From Candidatus Faecousia faecipullorum (GTDB lineage: Bacteria; Bacillota; Clostridia; Oscillospirales; Oscillospiraceae), in NCBI GenBank assembly GCA_018710805.1, contig DVJG01000148.1:1-17501 (forward strand): a stretch of 17,501 bases of DNA, read 5' to 3'. The first letter of the stretch is position 1, and each line of letters opens with the position of its first letter. Shown in pieces: positions 1 to 5,248 of the stretch. Position numbers and translations under genes: made by a program. Below the pieces are notes generated by a model. That model was not told the origin of the DNA, made no database searches, and worked only from the letters and a program-made list of their open reading frames with translations.

Positions 1-174
1 CAACGGCCCAAACTGGCGCCCCACATTGCTCAGATGCAGGAAAACATTGCAAAAACCTTGGATGTGGACCCGTCCCGTATCAACGTCAAGGCAACCACCG
101 AGGAAAAGCTGGGCTTTACGGGCTCCGAAGAAGGCATGTCCTGCCACGCCGTGTGCCTGCTGGAAGAGCTTTAA
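1..174 (+). CDS. ispF: 2-C-methyl-D-erythritol 2,4-cyclodiphosphate synthase, C-terminal part
   Basis: Reading frame 1 is open from the first base to a TAA at 172-174 and gives the last 57 residues of a protein that starts outside the window. The block KATTEEKLGFTGSEEG near the end is the characteristic C-terminal signature of IspF, which in family members contacts the CDP ligand. IspF makes 2-C-methyl-D-erythritol 2,4-cyclodiphosphate in the non-mevalonate isoprenoid pathway, in the cytoplasm, as a trimer. Family members are about 155-160 residues long, so roughly the N-terminal two thirds, including the metal-binding residues, is missing here because of the window edge. The next gene is nearly 500 bases away, so ispF ends its transcription unit. 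I am confident of the family. Confidence 0.93.
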   Translation, partial: QRPKLAPHIAQMQENIAKTLDVDPSRINVKATTEEKLGFTGSEEGMSCHAVCLLEEL

Positions 175-179
175 AAAAG

Positions 180-205
180 TAAGGGAGAGGCTTGCCTCTC
201 CCTTT
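180..205. repeat. 26-base palindromic repeat, copy 1
   Basis: A perfect 10-bp stem (AAGGGAGAGG at 181-190, CCTCTCCCTT at 195-204) closes a CTTG tetraloop. The same 26 bases recur at 409-434. It lies six bases after the ispF stop and is preceded by an A-run, with only three T after the stem. It could serve as a weak terminator for ispF or as an mRNA end-protecting hairpin. Confidence 0.85.
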
Positions 206-232
206 CAGCTTGTCAAAAAAGCCTCGCAGAGC

Positions 233-251
233 TTGCCGCCTGTAGCGGCAA
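233..251. repeat. 7-bp inverted repeat in the mosaic
   Basis: TTGCCGC at 233-239 pairs perfectly with GCGGCAA at 245-251 around a five-base loop. It is one of the minor palindromes inside the segment bracketed by the 26-base repeats. No T-run follows, so it is not a standard terminator. Confidence 0.6.
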
Positions 252-264
252 ATAAAATGAAACC

Positions 265-297
265 GTTTTCTGCCGGGGCGTGTACCTGGCAGAAAAC
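265..297. repeat. 10-bp inverted repeat in the mosaic
   Basis: GTTTTCTGCC at 265-274 pairs perfectly with GGCAGAAAAC at 288-297 around a 13-base loop. It lies between the two copies of the 26-base repeat. Confidence 0.75.
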
Positions 298-319
298 ACT
301 TCTCAGGCTCCAAGTGTGG

Positions 320-346
320 AATTTGTCCCCCGTCGGGGGACAAATT
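320..346. repeat. 12-bp inverted repeat in the mosaic
   Basis: AATTTGTCCCCC at 320-331 pairs perfectly with GGGGGACAAATT at 335-346 around a GTC triloop. This is the longest uninterrupted stem in the region. No T-run follows. Confidence 0.8.
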
Positions 347-371
347 ATGCGCGCAGGAGACTGCAAAAAAC

Positions 372-404
372 CTGTCAAAAAGCCCCGCAGGGGAGTTTTG
401 ACAG
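372..404. repeat. 13-bp interrupted inverted repeat in the mosaic
   Basis: CTGTCAAAA at 372-380 pairs with TTTTGACAG at 396-404. After a symmetric AG/AG internal loop, CCCC at 383-386 pairs with GGGG at 390-393. Its left arm resembles 211-229, which suggests that part of the unit was duplicated and the earlier copy decayed. Confidence 0.75.
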
Positions 405-408
405 TCTC

Positions 409-434
409 TAAGGGAGAGGCTTGCCTCTCCCTTT
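409..434. repeat. 26-base palindromic repeat, copy 2
   Basis: These bases are identical to 180-205, with the stem at 410-419 and 424-433 and a CTTG loop. The two copies delimit a 255-base unit (180-434). Because each copy is itself a palindrome, the unit has terminal repeats that are both direct and inverted. Confidence 0.85.
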
Positions 435-464
435 ATCCGTAATTTACACTGACGCAATGACGAA

Positions 465-490
465 TGAGGGAGAGAGGTGGCTCTCCCTCA
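465..490. repeat. 10-bp inverted repeat related to the 26-base repeat
   Basis: TGAGGGAGAG at 465-474 pairs perfectly with CTCTCCCTCA at 481-490 around an AGGTGG loop. The stem shares the GGGAGAG core with the 26-base repeats, so it looks like a diverged third member of the same family. A-rich sequence follows it, so on the minus strand this hairpin is preceded, not followed, by a T-run. Confidence 0.75.
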
Positions 491-567
491 AAAAATTTGA
501 AAAAAATTCATAAAGTTTCTGTGACAAAATGGCTTCCATCTGCGTCTTATCAGTAGAGAGAAAGTGT

Positions 568-640
568 CTTAAATTCCATAGAGAAATCTTCAAAAAAACT
601 TAAATTCTCTACCATAAAAAATGTGATATGATTATCATAA
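568..640 (+). promoter_or_regulatory. Possible extended -10 promoter with operator-like repeats before the lipoprotein gene
   Basis: TATGAT at 627-632 is preceded by TGA at 624-626, giving an extended -10 element about 30 bases before the start codon. The -35 position (about 604-609) is a poor match, which fits an extended -10 or an activated promoter. The -10 overlaps an inverted repeat, TGATA (624-628) and TATCA (633-637), with outer pairing at 622/639. A 9-base direct repeat, CTTAAATTC, lies at 568-576 and 599-607. Its copies are 31 bases apart, about three helical turns, and the second overlaps the -35 position. The sequence elements are real; their function is inferred. Confidence 0.4.
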
Positions 641-665
641 GAAATTTCAGATTGAGGGAATTGCC

Positions 666-1562
666 ATGAAACGAATTTTATTTTTGTGCGCCGTTCTGAC
701 GCTGACCCTCTGCGCCTGCGGCAGCTCCGAGCCTCCGGAACCGGAAGAAACCACCGAACCAATCCCGGTTATAGAGGAGACCAACCCAGAATCCACCCAC
801 AGCCAGCGCTATTTTGACATACTGGGAAATGACTATGACCTTTTGGAAGAGAGCCGCATCCGCTATGACGGGAAGTATTATGTCTACCATTCGGCCGTGG
901 GAATTACGGATTATGTGGGGATGGCAAAGGTAGGAACCCTGTCCCATTCCCGGGACGGAGACAAAGAGATGTCCACGGACTGTGAAATTCTGGACGGGGG
1001 AACGGTGTACGCCCTGACCGGGGGACTGTCCGACGGGCTCCTGCAAGTGACAAAAAAGGACCCGGATACCGGAGCCATCTGGAACGCCCTGTACATTCCG
1101 GAAGACAAGACCTATCCGGAGGAGTATGAGTACCGGGAGAACGAAGATGGCACCGTTACCATTCTCAAATACCGGGGAAACGAGAAAGACGTTGTGGTTC
1201 CGGCAGAGCTTGACGGAAAGAAAGTTACCGCCATCAGCGGTGCCGGGGAAGGGGCCTTTTCCAACTGTGCCCGGGTGGCCTCCGTCACCATCCCCGAAGG
1301 CGTGACCCTTGTGAATGACAACACCTTCTACGGCTGCCAGCGGCTGCAAAAGGTGACATTCCCGGCAAGCCTTGCGGGCATTGGCCACTGTGCCTTCAAC
1401 CGGTGCCCGGACCTGGGGGAAATCTACTTTGAAGGCGACGCCCCGGCTCTGGGAAACTACATCCTGGATGCCCCCTGGGACGGCATTACCGTGTACCACC
1501 GGGAAACCACCAAGGGATGGGACAAAGAACCCTGGAATGCCTGCCGACTGAAAACCTTTTAA
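666..1562 (+). CDS. Secreted lipoprotein with BspA-type leucine-rich repeats
   Basis: The 298-residue product starts with a short lipoprotein signal: K2 R3, a hydrophobic stretch, then lipobox L15-C-A-C18. It should be cleaved before Cys18 and anchored on the outer face of the membrane. An acidic, proline-rich linker (about 21-45) follows. Residues 46-155 form a region I do not recognise. Residues about 156-256 contain BspA-type (LRR_5) repeats, seen in motifs such as VTIPEGVT, AFSNC, FYGCQRLQKVTFPASL and AFNRCPDL. In other bacteria such repeats serve surface binding to proteins or host matrix; the ligand here cannot be read. The ATG at 666 is preceded by GAGGG at 654-658. The gene is monocistronic, with its own putative promoter and a terminator directly after the stop. 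No close named family is recognised. Confidence 0.85.
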   Translation: MKRILFLCAVLTLTLCACGSSEPPEPEETTEPIPVIEETNPESTHSQRYFDILGNDYDLLEESRIRYDGKYYVYHSAVGITDYVGMAKVGTLSHSRDGDKEMSTDCEILDGGTVYALTGGLSDGLLQVTKKDPDTGAIWNALYIPEDKTYPEEYEYRENEDGTVTILKYRGNEKDVVVPAELDGKKVTAISGAGEGAFSNCARVASVTIPEGVTLVNDNTFYGCQRLQKVTFPASLAGIGHCAFNRCPDLGEIYFEGDAPALGNYILDAPWDGITVYHRETTKGWDKEPWNACRLKTF

Positions 1563-1568
1563 AACTAT

Positions 1569-1599
1569 GCCTCCCGGTTTTATCCGGGAGGCGTTTTTT
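1569..1599 (+). terminator. Intrinsic terminator of the lipoprotein gene
   Basis: A perfect 9-bp GC-rich stem (GCCTCCCGG at 1569-1577, CCGGGAGGC at 1584-1592) with a TTTTAT loop is followed by a G and six T (1594-1599). It starts six bases after the lipoprotein stop codon. This is a textbook rho-independent terminator and separates this gene from the next unit. Confidence 0.93.
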
Positions 1600-1647
1600 G
1601 GCACGTTCCCGGCTTTTTCGCATAGATTGGGTCGGGAGGTTATGCCT

Positions 1648-1902
1648 ATGAGAACGTATATTGTTACCTTCCGCTCGGTGACCTATGCCCAGCGGGGGGA
1701 GGCGCTGCTATCGGGGGCGGGGATCCGATGCACCCTGGGCCGTACGCCTCGGTGGATGGAAAAGCAGGGGTGCGGCTATGCCCTGTGGCTGAAAGTGAAT
1801 GAGGCAGGCGGGGCGCTGGCGCTTCTGCGGGACGCGGGAATCCCGCCCCGGCGGGTCTGGGCCCAGCGGGCAGATGGCAAGCTGGAAGAGGTGAGCGTGT
1901 GA
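1648..1902 (+). CDS. DUF3343 protein, putative sulfur/selenium carrier
   Basis: The product is 84 residues when started at the ATG at 1648, eight bases after GGGAGG (1634-1639). An in-frame ATG at 1642 is too close to that site, and one at 1567 lies upstream of the terminator stem. The fold family is DUF3343, annotated elsewhere as putative Se/S carrier-like: an N-terminal strand TYIVTFRSV, a helix, then a conserved single cysteine in GCGYAL (Cys42). DUF3343 also forms the C-terminal part of selenium-associated YedF proteins. The stop overlaps the GTG of the downstream desulfurase-like gene, so the two are translationally coupled and the small protein may accept sulfur or selenium from that enzyme. 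The family call is fairly sure; the carrier role is inferred from context and the cysteine. Confidence 0.78.
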   Translation: MRTYIVTFRSVTYAQRGEALLSGAGIRCTLGRTPRWMEKQGCGYALWLKVNEAGGALALLRDAGIPPRRVWAQRADGKLEEVSV

Positions 1903-2996
1903 TCTATCTGGACAGCGGCGCCACCTCATTCCCAAAGCCCCTGCCTGTACGCCGGGCCGTGGCACGGGCCCTGGCAGTCTGTGCCAATCCGGGAAGAGGC
2001 GGCTACGCCGCGGCGAGAGAGGCGGACAGAACGGTCTACGCTTGCCGGGAGGCGGCAGGGAAGCTCTTCTCCTGTCCCACGGAGCGGGTGGTTTTGACCA
2101 ACAGCTGCACCCAAGGCCTGAACATCGCCATCCGGAGCCTGGTTTCCCCCGGGGACCGGGTGGTCATATCGGGATTTGAGCACAACGCCGTGACCAGAAC
2201 CCTCTATGGCCTGGGAGCGGAAATGGTCATTGGCGGCAGAAAGCTCTGGGACTGGGACGATACCCTTGAAAAGTTTGAGGACGCCCTCAGAAAACGGCCG
2301 AAAGCTGCGGTATTTACCCATGTTTCCAATGTCTTCGGCTACATTCTCCCGGTGGAAGCCATGGCAGCCCTTTGCCGGGAGAGAAACATTCCTTTCATCC
2401 TGGACGCGGCCCAGTCCGCCGGGAGCCTGACGGTGGATTTGGGGAAACTGGGAGCCCACTTCATCGCCATGCCGGGGCATAAGGGGCTTTTGGGCCCCCA
2501 AGGAACGGGCCTGCTGCTCTGCGGCGGAGAGCCGAAGCCTCTGCTCTTCGGAGGCACGGGAAGCGCCTCATTGCTGCAGGAAATGCCCGAGGAACTTCCG
2601 GACCGGTTGGAGCCGGGGACCTTGAACGTGCCGGGATTTGCAGGACTGGCGGCGGGAATTCGGTGCGTTGCGGAGCGGGGGCCGGAAACCATTTTCCGCA
2701 ATGAGCACCGGGAAACCCTGCGGTGCGCCCGGGGCCTGGAAACACTGGGCTTTGAGGTCTTTACCGGGGAGCATCAGGCGGCCACTCTATCCTTCCGGGG
2801 AAAGGGCGACTGCCAGGAACTGGCGGACTGGTTCGCCGCCCGCGGCGTCGCCCTCCGGGCAGGACTTCACTGCGCGCCCCTGGCCCACGAAAGCGCCGGG
2901 ACAGTGGACACGGGCACCGTCAGAGCAAGCTTTGGATGGGAGGCTTCCCAGGCCCAGAGCCAAAACTTTTTACAAATTGCCGGGAGGTTTCCATAA
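1899..2996 (+). CDS. Class V aminotransferase-fold PLP enzyme, cysteine-desulfurase family
   Basis: The 365-residue protein is a fold-type I PLP enzyme of the NifS/SufS superfamily, close to the clostridial and enterococcal group labelled cysteine desulfurase family protein. Visible features are the opening IYLDSGATSFPKP, the cofactor aspartate in ILDAAQSAG (Asp169), the Schiff-base lysine in MPGHKGLLGPQG (Lys195), and a cysteine in RAGLHCAPLAH (Cys325) placed like the persulfide cysteine of desulfurases. The expected reaction is L-cysteine (or selenocysteine) to alanine with transfer of S or Se to the cysteine. The start is GTG at 1899, with AGGTGA four bases upstream, and it overlaps the DUF3343 stop by four bases (GTGA). 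No isc or suf scaffold gene is nearby, so a role in general Fe-S assembly is less likely than specialised sulfur or selenium delivery. Confidence 0.85.
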   Translation: MIYLDSGATSFPKPLPVRRAVARALAVCANPGRGGYAAAREADRTVYACREAAGKLFSCPTERVVLTNSCTQGLNIAIRSLVSPGDRVVISGFEHNAVTRTLYGLGAEMVIGGRKLWDWDDTLEKFEDALRKRPKAAVFTHVSNVFGYILPVEAMAALCRERNIPFILDAAQSAGSLTVDLGKLGAHFIAMPGHKGLLGPQGTGLLLCGGEPKPLLFGGTGSASLLQEMPEELPDRLEPGTLNVPGFAGLAAGIRCVAERGPETIFRNEHRETLRCARGLETLGFEVFTGEHQAATLSFRGKGDCQELADWFAARGVALRAGLHCAPLAHESAGTVDTGTVRASFGWEASQAQSQNFLQIAGRFP

Positions 2997-3025
2997 TTAT
3001 TTGGAAAAAATTCATGGAATGCCTA

Positions 3026-3054
3026 TTGCCATCCCGGGGGGAATCCGCTATAAT
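3026..3054 (+). promoter_or_regulatory. Strong sigma-A-type promoter of the cdaA operon
   Basis: TTGCCA at 3026-3031 and a perfect TATAAT at 3049-3054 are separated by exactly 17 bases. Transcription should start near 3061, leaving a leader of about 100 nt before cdaA. It is the best promoter match in the window and lies at the only sizeable gap before the long operon. It starts 29 bases after the desulfurase stop. Confidence 0.85.
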
Positions 3055-3060
3055 AATACA

Positions 3061-3160
3061 GATAATAGCTTAGTATGCCGTGGTGCACCCATTTGCACCG
3101 GGGCTTGCCATACAAGGGCCCCGTGGGGCCCGGATTCCCAAAGGAAGGGGTAAGAGAATT
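3061..3160 (+). promoter_or_regulatory. Structured 5' leader of cdaA
   Basis: The inferred leader can form a hairpin with a 6-bp stem (GGTGCA 3082-3087, TGCACC 3094-3099) inside an outer stem (GTATG 3073-3077, CATAC 3109-3113). A second GC-only palindrome follows (GGGCCCC 3116-3122, GGGGCCC 3125-3131). The latter has no T-run, so it is not an intrinsic terminator. A purine-rich ribosome site (AAGGAAGGGG, 3141-3150) follows it closely. Structure could tune translation or mRNA stability of the c-di-AMP synthase. No known riboswitch class is recognised. Confidence 0.45.
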
Positions 3161-4015
3161 ATGATGGAAAGTTTACAAAATCTCTTCCAGACCCTGGTCA
3201 AAATGAAGTGGTCGGACTATCTGGATATTGTCGTTGTTGCCTTTATCATTTATAAGCTGCTGCCGCTGCTGCGAACACCCCACATCATGCGGATCACCCG
3301 GACTGTGGTGGGGCTTCTGGTGCTGGCCTGGCTCACCGACGAAGTGGGAATGTACACCGTGGCCTGGATTCTCAACCAGATTCTGGCTGTGGGCCTCATC
3401 GCCTTCGTGATCCTCTACCAGCCGGAGCTGCGGCGTATGCTGGACCATTTGGGAAGCGTGAAATTTGGCAGATTCTTCATGGCGGCAAAGCCAATACAGG
3501 AGACGGAGACCGTAATTTTGCAGACCGTCATGGCCTGTGAGGCCATGAGCCGGGAGCGGGTGGGCGCCCTCATTGTGTTCTCCAGAGAACAGAACCTGGA
3601 CGAATACTATAAGACCGGCACCGTCATTGACGCCCAGGTTTCGGAGCAGCTTCTTCGCAATATCTTCTTCCCCAAAGCCTCCCTTCACGATGGCGCCGTC
3701 ATCATTCGGGAGGACCGGGTGGCGGCGGCCGGCTGTGTCCTGCCTCTGTCCAACAGCCATCTCATCAGCGCCGACCTGGGAACCCGGCACCGGGCGGGTA
3801 TCGGCATGAGCGAAGCCTCCGACGCCGTGGTGGTCATTGTCTCCGAGGAGACCGGCACCATTTCCGTGGCTATAGGCGGTATGCTCAAGCGGCACTTAGC
3901 GCCGCAGACCCTGGAAAAGCTCCTGCGAAAGGAACTCATGCCGGAACAGGAAGAAAAACCCAAGAAGCTCCTGGGAAAGCTCAAGAAGGGGGCGGACAAG
4001 AATGAAAATAAATAA
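3161..4015 (+). CDS. cdaA: Diadenylate cyclase CdaA (membrane c-di-AMP synthase)
   Basis: CdaA condenses two ATP into cyclic di-AMP, the second messenger controlling potassium and osmolyte transport and cell-wall homeostasis. The 284-residue product has hydrophobic N-terminal segments (about 19-37, 47-59 and 64-85) that fit the three membrane helices of the family. A DAC domain follows with both signature motifs: DGA in SLHDGAVII (177-179) and RHR in GTRHRAGIGMSE (209-211). Length matches the usual 270-285. The frame is open further upstream to a GTG at 3080, but the ATG at 3161 (or 3164) follows the purine-rich ribosome site and gives the normal N-terminus. It is the first gene after the strong promoter and overlaps cdaR by 14 bases. 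The lysine-rich C-terminal tail (268-284) is typical of the family but variable. Confidence 0.96.
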   Translation: MMESLQNLFQTLVKMKWSDYLDIVVVAFIIYKLLPLLRTPHIMRITRTVVGLLVLAWLTDEVGMYTVAWILNQILAVGLIAFVILYQPELRRMLDHLGSVKFGRFFMAAKPIQETETVILQTVMACEAMSRERVGALIVFSREQNLDEYYKTGTVIDAQVSEQLLRNIFFPKASLHDGAVIIREDRVAAAGCVLPLSNSHLISADLGTRHRAGIGMSEASDAVVVIVSEETGTISVAIGGMLKRHLAPQTLEKLLRKELMPEQEEKPKKLLGKLKKGADKNENK

Positions 4016-5246
4016 GCTAACCTCCATCCTCCTCTCCACGGTTATTGCCTTCGGCCTTTGGCTGTATGTCTTCAGCAATGTGAGCCAGGAGGACAATGTG
4101 ACGTTTTATAACATCCCTGTGGTCATAAAGGGTGAAACTGCGCTTATGAACGAGCAGAACCTGATGGTCACAGACATCTCTGCCCAGACGGTGTCCCTGC
4201 GCTTGTCCGGCAGCCGAATCGATTTGAATAAGATTAACGCCGGCAACATCATCGTATCCGTGGACCTTTCAGATATCTATGACGCGGGAGAAAACATCGC
4301 CATGGATTATAACGTTTCCTTCTCCGGGGATGTGCCGAACAATGCCTTTGTAGTGGAGTCCAAAAGTCCCAGCAAAATCTACGTGGATGTGGACGTCCGC
4401 CGCACAAAGGAAGTGCCTGTGAAGCTGGAGTTCGTAGGCACCAGGTCGGAAAACTATCTCTATGACATGGAAAACGCCACACTGGACTATACTTCCGTCT
4501 CAGTGGCGGGACCTGCGGCGGTGGCTGACCAGATCGAAAGCGCCGTGGTGGAGGTGGACCTGACAGGACGGGTGGAGAGCATTGGCGAGAGCTTCCGCTA
4601 TGCTCTGTGCGATGGAAACGGAGAGCCTGTGGACGCAGAGACCATTGTCACCAATGTGGAAGAAATCCGTCTGGATATGCCCATCCAGCGGCTGAAGGAT
4701 ATCAACTTGGTGGCCGATATTATCTATGGCGGCGGAGCCACGGCGGAGAATACCACTGTGACCATTGAACCTGCCACCATTCGGGTCTCCGGCAGCGAGG
4801 CGCTGCTCAATGAGCTGGGCGATAGCCTGACGATCTGCAGCCTGAACCTGGCCGAAATCGACCGGGGCAACAGCGAACAGACCTTCGCCATCAACCTTCC
4901 CGAAGGTGTCGTCAACCAGACCGGCATTACAGAGGCCAAGGTCACAGTGAAGTTCTCGGGGCTGAAAAGCCGGGAATTTACCATTACGGATATTGAAAGC
5001 CTGAATGTCCCCGAGGGGATGACCGCAGAGATCATCAGCACAAGCCTCACCATGAAGGTTCGGGGCCCCGCTGCGGAGATTGACAGGCTCACGGTCAACG
5101 ATATTTTCGCCACAGTGGACTTCTCCGGCGCTGCGGCAGGCACTGCCACCTATCGCGCAGCCATCACCTTCTCGGAGGATTTCCCCAATGTAGGCGTGGT
5201 GAAATCCGTGTCCGTATCCGCCACGGTTCAGGCGGCAGGAGGCTGA
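4002..5246 (+). CDS. cdaR: CdaR, YbbR-domain regulator of CdaA
   Basis: This 414-residue protein has an N-terminal signal anchor (about 7-25, LTSILLSTVIAFGLWLYVF). An extracellular part made of about four YbbR-type beta domains follows (roughly 30-115, 118-215, 225-315 and 320-412), with repeated patterns such as VSLRLSGS, VSVAGPAA, IRVSGSEA and MKVRGPAA. YbbR proteins encoded next to cdaA bind the membrane cyclase and modulate its activity. The ATG at 4002 lies inside the end of cdaA in another frame, giving a 14-base overlap and probable translational coupling. The gene that often follows in other Firmicutes, glmM, is not in the window. Family and partner are clear; whether CdaR activates or inhibits in this organism cannot be read. 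Confidence 0.92.
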   Translation: MKINKLTSILLSTVIAFGLWLYVFSNVSQEDNVTFYNIPVVIKGETALMNEQNLMVTDISAQTVSLRLSGSRIDLNKINAGNIIVSVDLSDIYDAGENIAMDYNVSFSGDVPNNAFVVESKSPSKIYVDVDVRRTKEVPVKLEFVGTRSENYLYDMENATLDYTSVSVAGPAAVADQIESAVVEVDLTGRVESIGESFRYALCDGNGEPVDAETIVTNVEEIRLDMPIQRLKDINLVADIIYGGGATAENTTVTIEPATIRVSGSEALLNELGDSLTICSLNLAEIDRGNSEQTFAINLPEGVVNQTGITEAKVTVKFSGLKSREFTITDIESLNVPEGMTAEIISTSLTMKVRGPAAEIDRLTVNDIFATVDFSGAAAGTATYRAAITFSEDFPNVGVVKSVSVSATVQAAGG

Positions 5247-5248
5247 CG

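Larger units (their letters stand above)
175..665. other. 491-base intergenic region: palindrome mosaic followed by AT-rich upstream region
   Basis: This is the only gene-free stretch longer than 300 bases. Bases 175-490 consist largely of consecutive inverted repeats at 181-204, 233-251, 265-297, 320-346, 372-404, 410-433 and 465-490. A 26-base palindromic sequence occurs twice without a mismatch, at 180-205 and 409-434, bracketing the others. A shorter direct repeat (TGTCAAAAA then GCC, one variable base, CGCAG) links 211-229 with 373-390, with one indel and one mismatch. Bases 491-665 are clearly AT-rich compared with the surrounding genes and hold the likely promoter of the lipoprotein gene. 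Small open frames in the mosaic have no ribosome site and low-complexity basic translations, so I do not call genes. The mosaic may act in transcription termination or be a non-coding mobile or recombining repeat; this is inference. Confidence 0.8.

Noticed and set aside
180..434. Possible CRISPR array
   Set aside because: Only two copies of the 26-base repeat exist, 229 bases apart and themselves palindromic. There is no regular spacing and no cas gene.
26..457. Open frames on both strands across the palindrome mosaic
   Set aside because: They begin inside ispF or run through hairpins, have no ribosome site and give low-complexity translations without a domain. The region is better explained as repeats.
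1598..1626. Possible promoter for the DUF3343/desulfurase pair (TTGGCA, 17 bases, CATAGA)
   Set aside because: The -35 is good and the spacing ideal, but the -10 matches only 3 of 6 positions. Transcription would start at about 1633, directly at the ribosome site, and the -35 overlaps the terminator T-run. It remains possible but is too weak to list.
2989..3019. Imperfect inverted repeat across the desulfurase stop codon as a terminator
   Set aside because: TCCATAATT pairs with AATT-C-ATGGA with one bulge, but the stem is AT-rich and no T-run follows. It does not qualify as an intrinsic terminator.
3061..3160. c-di-AMP (ydaO-type) riboswitch in the cdaA leader
   Set aside because: The leader is only about 100 nt and I cannot find the conserved junction motifs of that class. 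The hairpins are kept only as an unclassified leader.
3080..3160. N-terminally extended CdaA from GTG at 3080
   Set aside because: The extension crosses the hairpins and the ribosome site, gives a Gly/Pro/Arg-rich stretch not seen in CdaA, and the ATG at 3161 gives the normal length.
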